Notes: a model not told the origin generated them from the letters alone. Shown: positions 27,052-36,745, counted from the first letter of the stretch. The stretch is 64,000 bases of DNA from Mesorhizobium sp. (GCF_004963255.1 NZ_SUGA01000001.1:1-64000), one strand, 5' to 3'. Numbers and translations are program-made.

Positions 27052-29964
27052 CTACTCCGCCGCTTCCAGCGGGGCGATGCGGCGGCTCTGGCGCGCTTGT
27101 TCGTTATAGTCCTTCTGCCAGTCGGTCGGACCGTTCGACGGCGCCACCTGCACGGCGGTGACCTTGTATTCCGGACAGTTGGTCGCCCAGTCCGAGAAGT
27201 CGGTGGTGATCACATTGGCCTGCGTGTCCGGGTGGTGGAAGGTCGTGTAGACGACGCCCGGCGAGACGCGGTCGGTGATCAGCGCGCGCAGCGTGGTTTC
27301 GCCGGAGCGGCTGGCCAGCCGCACCCAGTCGCCTTCGCGCACGCCGCGGACTTCGGCGTCATGCGGATGGATCTCCAGCCGGTCCTCGGCATGCCACGCG
27401 ACGTTCTCGGTGCGCCTGGTCTGCGCGCCGACATTGTACTGCGACAGGATGCGGCCGGTGGTAAGCAGCAGCGGATAGCGCGGGCCGGTGCGCTCGTCCG
27501 TCGCCACATATTCGGTGCGGATGAACTTGCCCTTGCCGCGCACGAAGCCGTCGACATGCATGATCGGCGTGCCGAGCGGCGCCTTCTCGTTGCAGGGCCA
27601 CTGCACCGAGCCGACGCGGTCGAGCAGCTCGAACGAGACGCCGGCGAAGCTCGGCGTCGTCTTGGCGATCTCGTCCATGATCTCAGACGGATGGGTATAG
27701 TTCCAGTCGAGCCCGATGGCGCGGGCAAGCTCCTGCGTCGCTTCCCAGTCGGCATAGCGCGCCTTCGGCTCGATCACCTTGCGCACCATGTTGATGCGGC
27801 GCTCTGCATTGGTGAAGGTGCCGTCCTTCTCGAGGAAGGTCGAGCCCGGCAGGAAGACATGCGCGTAGTTCGCCGTCTCGTTGAGGAAGAGGTCGTGCAC
27901 GACCACGCATTCCATCGCGGCGAGGCCGCCGGCCACGTGTTTGGTGTCGGGATCGGACTGCAGGATGTCCTCGCCCTGGATGTAGATGCCCTTGAACGAG
28001 CCGTCGACGGCGGCATCCAGCATGTTGGGGATGCGCAGGCCCGGCTCGTCGTCGAGCTTCACGCCCCACAGACTCTCATAGATGTCGCGCACCGCTTCGC
28101 CCGAGATGTGGCGGTAGCCCGGCAGTTCATGCGGGAAGGAGCCCATGTCGCAGGAGCCCTGCACATTGTTCTGGCCGCGTAGCGGATTCACGCCGACGCC
28201 CGGACGGCCGATATTGCCGGTAGCCATGGCGAGGTTGGCGATCGCCATCACCGTGGTCGAGCCCTGGCTGTGCTCGGTGACGCCGAGGCCGTAATAGATC
28301 GCGCCGTTGCCGCCCTTGGCGTACATGCGCGCCGCGCCGCGGATCAGTTCGGGGTCGACGCCCGACAGCTTGCCGACCGTCTCCGGGCTGTTTTCCGGGA
28401 GCGCAACGAAGGACGCCCAGTCCTGGAACTCCGCCCAGTCGCAGCGCTCGCGCACGAAGGCTTCGTTGTAGAGGCCCTCGGTGACGATGACATGCGCCAG
28501 CGCCGTCAGCACCGCCACATTGGTGCCGGGCTTCAGCGGGAGGTGATAGTCGGCCTCGATATGCGCCGACTTGACCATCTCGGTGCGGCGCGGATCGAGC
28601 ACGATCAGCTTGGCGCCCTGGCGCAGCCGCTTCTTTAGCCGCGAGGCGAAGACCGGATGGGCGGACGCCGGATTGGCGCCGATGATGACGGCGACGTCGG
28701 TGTATTCGACCGAATCGAAATCCTGCGTGCCTGCCGAGGTGCCGTAGGTCTGGCCGAGGCCATAGCCGGTCGGCGAATGGCAGACACGGGCGCAGGTGTC
28801 GACATTGTTGTTGCGGAAGCCCTGGCGCACCAGCTTCTGGACGAGATAGGTCTCCTCGTTGGTGCAGCGCGAGGAGGTGATGCCGCCGATCGCGGTGCGT
28901 CCGTACTGATACTGGATGCGGCGGAATTCCTTCGCCGTATGGGCGATCGCCTCTTCCCATGTCACTTCGCGCCATGGATCGGAGATCTTCTCGCGGATCA
29001 TCGGCGACAGGATGCGGTCCTTGTGCGTGGCATAGCCATAGGCGAAGCGGCCCTTGACGCAGCTATGGCCGTGGTTCGCCTTGCCGTCCTTGTAGGGCAT
29101 CATGCGGATGACCTCGTCATCCTTGACCTCGGCCTTGAAGGAGCAGCCGACGCCGCAATAGGCGCAGGTGGTGACAGCCGAGCGCTCCGGCATGCCTTTT
29201 TCCAGCACCGTCTTCTCGCGCAGCGCATCGGTCGGGCAGGCCTGCACGCAAGCGCCGCAGGACACGCATTCCGAAGCGATGAAATTCTCATGCATGCCGG
29301 CGACCATGCGTGACTCGAAGCCGCGGCCCTCGATGGTCAGCGCGAAGGTGCCCTGCACCTCTTCGCAGGCGCGCACGCAGCGCGAGCAGACGATGCACTG
29401 CGCCGGGTCGTAGGTGAAATAGGGGTTGGATTCGTCGCGAGCGATATAGTCCACCGCCAACGAGCCATGGCCGGGCGCCACGCCGCCTTCTTCCTTGACG
29501 TGGTTGCGGCCTTCTGTGCCGTAACGGTTCTCGGTGAGGCCAACGGACTTCGCCACCGCGTCGAATTCGCTGGCGCCGGTACCGGCCTTCTCGTGCCAGC
29601 CGGTCGGATGGTCGGAGACATAGAGTTCCATGACGCCGCGGCGGATGGCGTCGAGCCGGTCCGACTGCGTGCGCACCACCATGCCTTCGCCGACCGGCGT
29701 CGTGCAGGAGGCGGGCGTGCCGCCGCGCCCTTCGATCTCGACTAGGCAGATGCGGCAGGAGCCGAAGGAATCCAGCATGTCGGTGGCGCAGAGCTTCGGG
29801 ATCTCGACCCCGCCTTCCATAGCCGCGCGCATGATCGAGGTGCCTTCCGGCACGGTGATGCTCTGCCCATCGACGGTCAGGGTGACCTGCTTGGTGGCTT
29901 TCGACTCCGGCGTTCCGTAGTCGATCTCCTGGATGAGTGTCGGGAAGTCGGCCTTGATGTTCAT
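27052..29964 (-). CDS. fdsA: NAD-dependent formate dehydrogenase alpha subunit
   Basis: 970 aa, catalytic subunit of FdsABG. It has an N-terminal [2Fe-2S] ferredoxin domain (CATDMLDSFGSCRIC), two [4Fe-4S] clusters (CIVCSRCVRAC and CVSCGACVQACP), the [4Fe-4S] and bis-MGD domain (CAYCGVGC), the active-site Cys in RVCHSPTGYG, and a C-terminal molybdopterin-binding domain (TGRILSQYN). Cys as the Mo ligand is usual in this family, in contrast to selenocysteine enzymes. It oxidises formate to CO2. Full length and intact. Confidence 0.95.
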   Translation of the reverse strand: MNIKADFPTLIQEIDYGTPESKATKQVTLTVDGQSITVPEGTSIMRAAMEGGVEIPKLCATDMLDSFGSCRICLVEIEGRGGTPASCTTPVGEGMVVRTQSDRLDAIRRGVMELYVSDHPTGWHEKAGTGASEFDAVAKSVGLTENRYGTEGRNHVKEEGGVAPGHGSLAVDYIARDESNPYFTYDPAQCIVCSRCVRACEEVQGTFALTIEGRGFESRMVAGMHENFIASECVSCGACVQACPTDALREKTVLEKGMPERSAVTTCAYCGVGCSFKAEVKDDEVIRMMPYKDGKANHGHSCVKGRFAYGYATHKDRILSPMIREKISDPWREVTWEEAIAHTAKEFRRIQYQYGRTAIGGITSSRCTNEETYLVQKLVRQGFRNNNVDTCARVCHSPTGYGLGQTYGTSAGTQDFDSVEYTDVAVIIGANPASAHPVFASRLKKRLRQGAKLIVLDPRRTEMVKSAHIEADYHLPLKPGTNVAVLTALAHVIVTEGLYNEAFVRERCDWAEFQDWASFVALPENSPETVGKLSGVDPELIRGAARMYAKGGNGAIYYGLGVTEHSQGSTTVMAIANLAMATGNIGRPGVGVNPLRGQNNVQGSCDMGSFPHELPGYRHISGEAVRDIYESLWGVKLDDEPGLRIPNMLDAAVDGSFKGIYIQGEDILQSDPDTKHVAGGLAAMECVVVHDLFLNETANYAHVFLPGSTFLEKDGTFTNAERRINMVRKVIEPKARYADWEATQELARAIGLDWNYTHPSEIMDEIAKTTPSFAGVSFELLDRVGSVQWPCNEKAPLGTPIMHVDGFVRGKGKFIRTEYVATDERTGPRYPLLLTTGRILSQYNVGAQTRRTENVAWHAEDRLEIHPHDAEVRGVREGDWVRLASRSGETTLRALITDRVSPGVVYTTFHHPDTQANVITTDFSDWATNCPEYKVTAVQVAPSNGPTDWQKDYNEQARQSRRIAPLEAAE

Positions 29965-29974
29965 CTGCCAGCTC

Positions 29975-31531
29975 CTATTCAGCCGCCACGCGCGCCGGCG
30001 CGGGCTTGAAATCCTCGGGGAAATGCGTGATCGAGCTCATCACCGGGTAGGGCGTGAAGCCGCCCAGCGCGCAGAGCGATCCGAACTTCATCGTGTTGCA
30101 GAGGTCGGTAACCAGAGCGAGGTTCTTCTCCGCCTCGATTCCGGCCGCGACCTTGTCCAGAACCTCCACGCCGCGCGTCGAGCCGATGCGGCAGGGCGTA
30201 CACTTGCCGCAGCTTTCGATGGCGCAGAATTCCATGGCGAAGCGCGCCTGCTTCAGCATGTCGGCCGTGTCATCGAACACGGTGATGCCGGCATGGCCGA
30301 TCAGGCCGTCGCGCTTGGCGAATTCCTCATAGTCGAAGGGCGTGTCGAACAGAGCGCGCGGGAAATAGGCGCCGAGCGGTCCGCCGACCTGCACCGCCTT
30401 CACCGGGCGACCGGAAGCCGTGCCGCCGCCGATCTCGTCGACGATTTCGCCGAGCGTCAGGCCGAAGGCCGTCTCGAACAGGCCACCATGCTTAACGTTG
30501 CCGGCGATCTGGATCGGGATCGTGCCGCGCGAGCGGCCCATGCCGAAATCCTTGTAGTAGGCCGCGCCCTTATCCATGATTACAGGCACCGAGGCCAGGC
30601 TGATCACGTTGTTGATCACCGTCGGCTTGCCGAACAAGCCTTGAATGGCCGGCAGCGGCGGCTTGGCGCGCACCACGCCGCGCTTGCCTTCGAGGCTGTT
30701 GAGCAGCGAGGTTTCCTCGCCGCAGACATAGGCGCCGGCGCCGACGCGGATCTCCATGTCGAAGGCGTTGGGCGAGCCCAGCACGTTGAGGCCCAGCACG
30801 CCGGCCTTGCGGGCGATCGCGACGGCCTTGTTCATCGTCGCCACCGCATGCGGATATTCCGAGCGGATATAGACGAAACCCTTGGTCGCGCCGGTGGCGA
30901 TGCCGGCGATCGCCATGCCTTCGATCAGCACGAAGGGATCGCCTTCCATGATCATGCGGTCGGCGAAGGTGGCGCTGTCGCCTTCGTCGGCATTGCAGAC
31001 GATGTATTTCTGGTCGCCCGCCGTATCCAGCACCGTCTTCCACTTGATGCCGGTCGGGAAGCCGGCGCCGCCGCGGCCGCGAAGGCCGGACTCGGTAACT
31101 TGGCTGACGACATCGGCCGGCGCCATGGCGACGGCGTTCTGCAGGCCGCTCAGGCCGCCCAGCGACTTATAGGCGTCGAGCGACAGCGGGTCGTTGATGC
31201 CGCAGCGCGCGAAGGTCAGCCGCGTCTGCTTGGCGAAGAAGGGAATCTTGTCGGGCGCGCCCAGCCAGCGCTTGTGGTGACCGCCGGTGAGAAAACCGCT
31301 GTCGAACAGGCTCTTGACGTCGGATGGCTTGACCGGCCCGTAGGCGACGCGGCCCTTGTCGGTCGCCACTTCGACCATTGGTTCGAGGAAATAGGCGCCG
31401 CGCGAGCCGTTGCGCACGATCTTGGCCTCGACGCCGCGCTCCTTGAGCTCTTTCTCTATCGCCCTGGCGACCTTTTCGCCGCCGAGGGCCAGCGCACCGG
31501 AATCTGCAGGGATATAGATGCGCGGGATCAT
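29975..31531 (-). CDS. fdsB: NAD-dependent formate dehydrogenase beta subunit
   Basis: 518 aa. A NuoF-like diaphorase: FMN/NADH site GRGGAGFPTGIKW, NADH loop EGDPFVLIEGM, and the [4Fe-4S] site CGKCTPCRIG near the C-terminus. It passes formate electrons to NAD+. The extra 110 or so N-terminal residues are as in other FdsB proteins. Start ATG at 31531, overlapping the fdsG stop by ATGA. Two hydrophobic repeats are absent, consistent with a soluble enzyme. Confidence 0.95.
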   Translation of the reverse strand: MIPRIYIPADSGALALGGEKVARAIEKELKERGVEAKIVRNGSRGAYFLEPMVEVATDKGRVAYGPVKPSDVKSLFDSGFLTGGHHKRWLGAPDKIPFFAKQTRLTFARCGINDPLSLDAYKSLGGLSGLQNAVAMAPADVVSQVTESGLRGRGGAGFPTGIKWKTVLDTAGDQKYIVCNADEGDSATFADRMIMEGDPFVLIEGMAIAGIATGATKGFVYIRSEYPHAVATMNKAVAIARKAGVLGLNVLGSPNAFDMEIRVGAGAYVCGEETSLLNSLEGKRGVVRAKPPLPAIQGLFGKPTVINNVISLASVPVIMDKGAAYYKDFGMGRSRGTIPIQIAGNVKHGGLFETAFGLTLGEIVDEIGGGTASGRPVKAVQVGGPLGAYFPRALFDTPFDYEEFAKRDGLIGHAGITVFDDTADMLKQARFAMEFCAIESCGKCTPCRIGSTRGVEVLDKVAAGIEAEKNLALVTDLCNTMKFGSLCALGGFTPYPVMSSITHFPEDFKPAPARVAAE

Positions 31532-32007
31532 GAACGCACCTCCGCGACGATCTCTCCGATCTTCTCGTCATCGAGCCGGCCGATGACTTCGCCGTCGAGC
31601 ATCGCCGACGGCGAGCAGGCGCAAAGCCCGAGGCAGTAGACCGGCTCCAGTGTAACCGATCCGTCGCGCGTGGTCTCGTGGAAATCGATGCCGAGCAGCT
31701 GCTTGACCTTGGCCGCGACCGCATCCGACCCCATCGACTGGCAGGCTTCCGCCTGGCAGAGCTTGAGCACATGCCGTCCGGCGGGCTTGGCGCGGAAATC
31801 GTGATAGAAGCTGACCACGCCATGCACTTCGGCGCGGGAAAGGTTCAGCCCATCGGCGATCACCGGCAGCGCGTCCTTCGGAACGTATCCGAACTCGTCC
31901 TGTATGCTGTGCAGGATCGGCAGCAGCGGGCCTTCGAGGCCCTTCATCTCGTCAATGATCGCCGCCGTGCGCGACGCGATCTCGGTACTTGCGGCCTGCA
32001 TGGTCAC
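31528..32007 (-). CDS. fdsG: NAD-dependent formate dehydrogenase gamma subunit
   Basis: 159 aa. NuoE-like [2Fe-2S] protein, with cluster ligands in LCQAEACQSMG and VYCLGLCACSP. The start is assigned to a GTG at 32007 (V-T-M-Q-A-A-S) because GGAGGG lies 6 nt upstream; an ATG two codons later (32001) is the alternative. Operon order fdsG-fdsB-fdsA-fdhD-fdsD. A LysR operator-like palindrome lies about 150 nt upstream. Confidence 0.92.
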   Translation of the reverse strand: MTMQAASTEIASRTAAIIDEMKGLEGPLLPILHSIQDEFGYVPKDALPVIADGLNLSRAEVHGVVSFYHDFRAKPAGRHVLKLCQAEACQSMGSDAVAAKVKQLLGIDFHETTRDGSVTLEPVYCLGLCACSPSAMLDGEVIGRLDDEKIGEIVAEVRS

Positions 32008-32156
32008 GCAGCGCCCTCCCTGGTCGTGGCGGCCAATGTATGTCACCCCTGGATATAGAGCGGTTTCGGGGCAACGACATGCATAGGGCGCAATATCGCT
32101 AAGTCCTTACGAAATCAGAGGAAACCTCCGAAATCAATAAAGCGCTCCCGTCGATC

Positions 32157-32173
32157 GATAGAAATTTTCTATC
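32157..32173. promoter_or_regulatory. LysR-type T-N11-A operator palindrome
   Basis: GATAGAAATTTTCTATC is a perfect 8-bp dyad about a central T, and contains the LysR T-N11-A pattern twice in register (ATAG...CTAT). It lies between the LysR gene end (32201) and fdsG (32007), in AT-rich DNA, about 150 nt before the fdsG start. Probably the binding site of the formate-responsive regulator. Confidence 0.75.
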
Positions 32174-32200
32174 AAAAAGCGGCGGCTCGCATTCTCTAAC

Positions 32201-33100
32201 CTAGCGATGACGACGGAAATCGTCTGCCAGCGCCATCGCCTCGTCCAGCAGCGCCTGCACCAGCGGCGTGTGCGGCTCGCGCGGCGCGGCCACCAGACCG
32301 ACCGTGTGACTGGCGTCCGGCTCGACGATCGGAATGGCCCGGATCGGCTCGGAAAAGCCGAATGTTTCCGCGAGGTTGAGCGGCATGATCGACGACCATT
32401 TGCCTGTACGGATATGCGAGAACAGCACGATCATCGAGTTGGATTCCAGCGTCGGCCGCACCTGCACGCCGGCCTCCGCCAGATGCTGGTCGATGATGCG
32501 CCGGTTCTGCATGTCCGGCGTCAGCAGGCAGAGCGGCAGCTGGCTGATCTCGGCCCACGTCACTTTGTCGCGATCGGAATAGGGGTTCCCGATCGCGGTG
32601 ATGAGTTGGTAGCGCTCGTCATAGAGCGGCACGCTGATGACGCGCCCGAGCGGCTCGTTGTCGAGATAGGTGATGCCGGCATCGACGTCGAAATTGCCGA
32701 GCAGCGACAGCACCTCGATCGAGGTCCGCGACAGGATGGAGAAGGTTACGCCCGGATGCTTTTCGCGAAACGGCGTCGTCAGCCGCGCCACCATGGCCAG
32801 CGCCGTGGGAACGGCGGCGATGCGGATACGGCCGGCAAGGCCGTGGCGCGCCGCCCGCATTTCTTCGCGCATCGTCCTTGTGTCGCCGACGATGCGTCGC
32901 GCCCAGCCCAACACCTGCCTGCCTTCCGGCGTCAGCCCTTGGAAGCGGGAGCCGCGCAGCACCAGCATGACGCCGAGCTGCTCCTCGAGCTGCTTGATGC
33001 CGGCCGACAAAGTCGGCTGGGTGACGCCGCACACCTCCGCCGCCCGGCCGAAATGCTCTTCCTTGGCCAGCGCCAGGAAGAACTCCAGTTTGTCGATCAT
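32201..33100 (-). CDS. LysR-family regulator, probably of formate dehydrogenase
   Basis: 299 aa. LysR helix-turn-helix (MIDKLEFFLALAKEEHFGRA, then CGVTQPTLSAGIKQLEEQLG, residues 1-60) with an effector domain. The frame is open further upstream, but the ATG at 33100 starts the family N-terminus. It lies directly upstream of fdsG on the same strand, as FdsR-type regulators lie next to fds genes in other Proteobacteria, although that gene is usually divergent. Likely activates or represses fds in response to formate. The T-N11-A palindrome at 32157 supports this. Confidence 0.88.
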   Translation of the reverse strand: MIDKLEFFLALAKEEHFGRAAEVCGVTQPTLSAGIKQLEEQLGVMLVLRGSRFQGLTPEGRQVLGWARRIVGDTRTMREEMRAARHGLAGRIRIAAVPTALAMVARLTTPFREKHPGVTFSILSRTSIEVLSLLGNFDVDAGITYLDNEPLGRVISVPLYDERYQLITAIGNPYSDRDKVTWAEISQLPLCLLTPDMQNRRIIDQHLAEAGVQVRPTLESNSMIVLFSHIRTGKWSSIMPLNLAETFGFSEPIRAIPIVEPDASHTVGLVAAPREPHTPLVQALLDEAMALADDFRRHR

Positions 33101-33260
33101 GCGATCCAATCCAACGCGGTTTAGCCCAAGGTCGGGGAAATCGCATAGCTTCGCAAGACGCGCGCGCAATCGGACCTCGTCCACATTTTTGAGCCGGCTA
33201 TCTGTTTTCCCACGCCGCACATGGCGCTATGTGGGGGTAGGGCGGATTGAGGAGGACGAC

Positions 33261-33902
33261 ATGCTGGGCTGGTTTCGCAAGCTGTTGCCGCGCGAGGATC
33301 GCTTCTTCGATCTGTTCGAGCGGCATTCGCGCACCGTGGTCGGCGGTGCCGAAGCCCTTCAGCAGCTTCTCGGCGGCAACGACATCGACCGCTGGTGCCA
33401 GAAGATCGTCGATCTCGAAAACGAGGCCGACGGCATCACCGCCGAGGTCCTGCTTGCGGTCAGGCGCTCCTTCATCACCCCCTTCGATCGCGGCGACATC
33501 AAGGATTTGATCCAGTCGATGGATGACGCCATCGACATGATGCACAAGACTGTCAAGACGGTGAAACTGTTCGAGGTGAAGGAGTTCGATCCGCTGATGC
33601 GGGAAATGGGCGGCGTCATCGTCCAGGCTGCCCGGCTCGTCGCGGAGGCGATCCCGCTGCTCGGCAAGGTCGGCGCCAACGCAGCGCGCCTCAACGCCAT
33701 CGCCGAGGAGGTCATGCGCGTCGAAGGCCGCGCCGACGACCTGCACGAGCAGGGCCTCAAGGATCTGTTCAGGCATCATGGCGGCAGCGACCCGATGGCT
33801 TACCTGATCGGTTCGGAAATCTATAGCCAGCTGGAAAAGGTGGTCGACCGCTTCGAGGACGTCGCCAACGAGATCAGCGGCATCGTGATCGAGAACGTTT
33901 AG
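33261..33902 (+). CDS. DUF47 (PhoU-like) Pit accessory protein
   Basis: 213 aa. Predicted all-helical DUF47 protein (MLGWFRKLLPREDRFFDLFE; VDLENEADGIT; SFITPFDRGDIKDLIQSMDD). DUF47 genes are commonly paired with Pit-type phosphate transporters and are thought to tune them, like PhoU for Pst. The next gene, pit, starts 3 nt after this stop, so they form one operon. Strong GAGGAGG ribosome site. Confidence 0.92.
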   Translation: MLGWFRKLLPREDRFFDLFERHSRTVVGGAEALQQLLGGNDIDRWCQKIVDLENEADGITAEVLLAVRRSFITPFDRGDIKDLIQSMDDAIDMMHKTVKTVKLFEVKEFDPLMREMGGVIVQAARLVAEAIPLLGKVGANAARLNAIAEEVMRVEGRADDLHEQGLKDLFRHHGGSDPMAYLIGSEIYSQLEKVVDRFEDVANEISGIVIENV

Positions 33903-33905
33903 GCG

Positions 33906-34910
33906 ATGGACGCCACGATCGCTTTCCCGCTGCTGATCGGCCTCGTCGCCGTGGCCCTGTTCTTCGATTTCCTCAACGGCCTGCACGATGCCGCGAATTC
34001 GATCGCCACCATCGTCTCCACGCGTGTGCTCAGGCCGCATTACGCGGTGTTCTGGGCGGCTTTCTTCAATTTCATCGCTTTCCTGTTCTTCGGCCTGCAT
34101 GTCGCCGAGACGGTGGGGAAAGGCATTGTCGACGCCAGCATCGTCACGCCGGCGGTGATCTTCTCGGCACTTGTCGGCGCCATCGTCTGGAACATCGTCA
34201 CCTGGGTCGCCGGCATTCCGTCGAGCAGCTCGCATGCGCTGATCGGCGGGCTGGTCGGCGCCGGCGTCGCCAAGGCCGGAACCGGCGCCATCGTCTGGTC
34301 GGGGCTCGGCAAGACGGTCGCGGCGATCGTGCTCTCGCCGGCGACCGGATTCGTGCTGGCGCTCGTCCTGGTTCTCGTCGTCTCCTGGCTGTTCGTGCGC
34401 CAGACGCCGTTCGCCGTCGACAACACGTTTCGCGTGCTACAGTTCTTTTCCGCCTCGCTTTATTCGCTGGGACATGGCGGCAACGACGCGCAGAAGACCA
34501 TGGGCATTATCGCCGTGCTGCTCTATTCGCAAGGCATGCTCGGCCAGAGCTTCTACGTGCCGCTGTGGGTGGTCCTCACCTGCCAGTCGGCGCTGGCGCT
34601 GGGCACGCTGCTCGGCGGCTGGCGCATCGTGCACACGATGGGATCGAAGATCACGCGGCTGAACCCAATGCAGGGTTTTTGCGCCGAGACCGGCGGCGCC
34701 ATAACGCTGTTCGCCGCCACCTGGCTCGGTGTTCCGGTCTCGACCACTCACACCATCACCGGCGCCATTATCGGCGTGGGCGCCGCCCGCCGCGTCTCCG
34801 CCGTGCGCTGGGGCATTGCCGGCAACATTGTCGTCGCCTGGGTGATCACCTTGCCGGCAACGGCCGCGATCTCGGCGTTGACCTATCTCGCGACGCGACT
34901 GGCCGCATGA
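33906..34910 (+). CDS. pit: Low-affinity inorganic phosphate transporter
   Basis: 334 aa, about ten transmembrane helices. Carries the two inverted Pit signature repeats, LHDAANSIATIVSTR near residue 25 and SLGHGGNDAQKTMGI near residue 190. It carries metal-phosphate by proton symport in the inner membrane. Compact (about 335 aa) like other rhizobial orfA-pit proteins, where the linked DUF47 gene is orfA. Full length. Confidence 0.93.
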   Translation: MDATIAFPLLIGLVAVALFFDFLNGLHDAANSIATIVSTRVLRPHYAVFWAAFFNFIAFLFFGLHVAETVGKGIVDASIVTPAVIFSALVGAIVWNIVTWVAGIPSSSSHALIGGLVGAGVAKAGTGAIVWSGLGKTVAAIVLSPATGFVLALVLVLVVSWLFVRQTPFAVDNTFRVLQFFSASLYSLGHGGNDAQKTMGIIAVLLYSQGMLGQSFYVPLWVVLTCQSALALGTLLGGWRIVHTMGSKITRLNPMQGFCAETGGAITLFAATWLGVPVSTTHTITGAIIGVGAARRVSAVRWGIAGNIVVAWVITLPATAAISALTYLATRLAA

Positions 34911-34932
34911 TGCGGCCGAGATCGCCGCCGTG

Positions 34933-35313
34933 TCACGATTCGCTCACCAGGTTCAGGATGTTGCCGTCGGGATCCTTGAACCAGGCGACCTTCATGCCTT
35001 GGCCGACATGGATGTCGCCCTCCAGCGTCAGCCCGGGCATTTCATAGTGCTCGAAAGTGACGCCCTTCGATTTCAGCGATTCGACGATCGGCTCGATCTG
35101 GTCGCCGACTGCCCAGGTTACGGCCGTCGCCTTATTGGTGCCGGCGAATTGCGAATGGTAGACGTTGATGAGCGTGTCCCCGCTCTTGTAGACGACGAGC
35201 TCGCCGCCCATGTCGTCGACCTGTTTGAGGCCGAGCGTACCCTCGTAGAAAGCCTTGGCCTTTTCCAGGTCTTTCACCGCGAGATTGGCAGTGGCGTTGC
35301 TGTTTGCGAGCAT
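34933..35313 (-). CDS. VOC family protein (glyoxalase/bleomycin-resistance type)
   Basis: 126 aa. VOC barrel with KDLEKAKAFYEGTLGLKQ, TLINVYHSQFAG and the late metal/Glu strand KVAWFKDPDGNILNLVSES. Typical length for a single-unit member. The frame is open to 35541, but the start at 35313 has an AAGGAG site and the family N-terminus. Substrate unknown. Divergent from the Mrp/ApbC gene. Confidence 0.87.
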   Translation of the reverse strand: MLANSNATANLAVKDLEKAKAFYEGTLGLKQVDDMGGELVVYKSGDTLINVYHSQFAGTNKATAVTWAVGDQIEPIVESLKSKGVTFEHYEMPGLTLEGDIHVGQGMKVAWFKDPDGNILNLVSES

Positions 35314-35556
35314 GGATTTCTCCTTTCTTTGTGGGTGTTCCGTTTTGGCCGCCGCGCCAGAAACCGGGAAGATAGGGTTGCGCCGTCTTCCGGCGACTGC
35401 AGTCGGATGCATCTGTCTGGAAGACGAAGGGCGCTCGCGAAACCCGACAGGCGCGTGCAAGTTTTTGAAGGCATGTCGCCGCATATGTCGCTCCGAAGCT
35501 TGGTTCTCGCCCGCGACTGCATTATCTGACCCGGCAAACACCCCGGGAAAGAGATC

Positions 35557-36729
35557 ATGACCGTTACCAAGGAATCCGTCGTCGAGCGCCTGAAGACGGT
35601 GAACGGACCGGACTTCACCGGCAACATCGTCGACCTCGGCATGGTCTCGGAGATCTTCATCGCCGATTCCAAAGTGTTCTTCTCGATCACCGTTCCCGCC
35701 GCGCGCGCCCAGGAGCTGGAGCCGCTGCGCGCCGCGGCCGAGCGCGCGGTGAAGGCCATCCCTGGCGTCGCCAGCGCCGTCGTCGCGCTGACGGCCGAGA
35801 AGAAGGGCGGCGGCATGGAAGCGCCCGTTCCGGCGCGCCCGGCAGCGCCGAGGCCCGCAACCCCGCAGCCCTCACAGCGTCCCGCGCCACAGGCGTCAGC
35901 TTCGCACAGCCAGGGCAGGCGCGGGGTGCCCGGCATCGACGCCATCATCGCGGTCGCTTCCGGCAAGGGCGGCGTCGGCAAGTCGACCACCGCGGTCAAC
36001 CTGGCACTTGGCCTTGCGGCCTACGGGCTGAAGGTCGGCGTGCTCGACGCCGACATTTACGGGCCGTCGATGCCCAGGCTGCTCAACATCCACGGCCGGC
36101 CGCAGACCGTCGACGGCAAGATCCTGAAGCCGATGCAGAATTACGGCCTCAAGGTGATGTCGATGGGCTTCCTCGTCGATGAGGAGACGCCGATGATCTG
36201 GCGCGGCCCGATGGTGATGTCGGCGCTGACGCAAATGCTGCGCGAGGTCGAATGGGGTCCGCTCGACGTGCTGGTGGTCGATATGCCGCCCGGCACCGGC
36301 GACGCCCAGCTCACCATGGCCCAGCAGGTGCCGCTCGCGGGCGCCGTCATCGTCTCGACGCCGCAGGACCTGGCGCTGATCGACGCCCGCAAGGGCCTCA
36401 ACATGTTCAAGAAGGTCGACGTGCCGCTGCTCGGCATCGTCGAGAACATGAGCTACTTCCTCGCGCCCGATACCGGCAAGCGCTACGACATTTTCGGCCA
36501 TGGCGGCGCGCGGCGCGAAGCCGAGCGCCTCGGCGTCACCTTCCTTGGCGAGGTGCCGCTGGAAATGGGAATTCGTGAAAGCTCGGACGCCGGGGCCCCG
36601 GTCGTCGCCTCCAAGCCCGAGGGCGCCGAGGCGAAAATCTATCGCGACATCGCCTCAAAGGTCTGGGATCGGGTCCAGCAAGAGCGCGGCGCGGCCGAAG
36701 CCGCCGTGCCGAGCATCGTGTTCGAATAG
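35557..36729 (+). CDS. apbC: Mrp/NBP35 P-loop ATPase (ApbC-type iron-sulfur carrier)
   Basis: 390 aa. An N-terminal MIP18/DUF59 domain (residues 1-85), a Pro/Ala-rich linker (85-125), and the ParA-like ATPase domain with deviant Walker A GKGGVGKSTTAVNLA and DADIYGPSMP. The family moves Fe-S clusters onto apo-proteins. In many members a CPxC motif in the C-terminal part binds the bridging cluster. Here the matching place reads ENMSYFLAPDTGKRYDIFGHGG with no cysteine, so the cluster site of the canonical type is missing. Full-length otherwise. Confidence 0.9.
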   Translation: MTVTKESVVERLKTVNGPDFTGNIVDLGMVSEIFIADSKVFFSITVPAARAQELEPLRAAAERAVKAIPGVASAVVALTAEKKGGGMEAPVPARPAAPRPATPQPSQRPAPQASASHSQGRRGVPGIDAIIAVASGKGGVGKSTTAVNLALGLAAYGLKVGVLDADIYGPSMPRLLNIHGRPQTVDGKILKPMQNYGLKVMSMGFLVDEETPMIWRGPMVMSALTQMLREVEWGPLDVLVVDMPPGTGDAQLTMAQQVPLAGAVIVSTPQDLALIDARKGLNMFKKVDVPLLGIVENMSYFLAPDTGKRYDIFGHGGARREAERLGVTFLGEVPLEMGIRESSDAGAPVVASKPEGAEAKIYRDIASKVWDRVQQERGAAEAAVPSIVFE

Positions 36730-36745
36730 TCCTGCTCGGTTGGCG

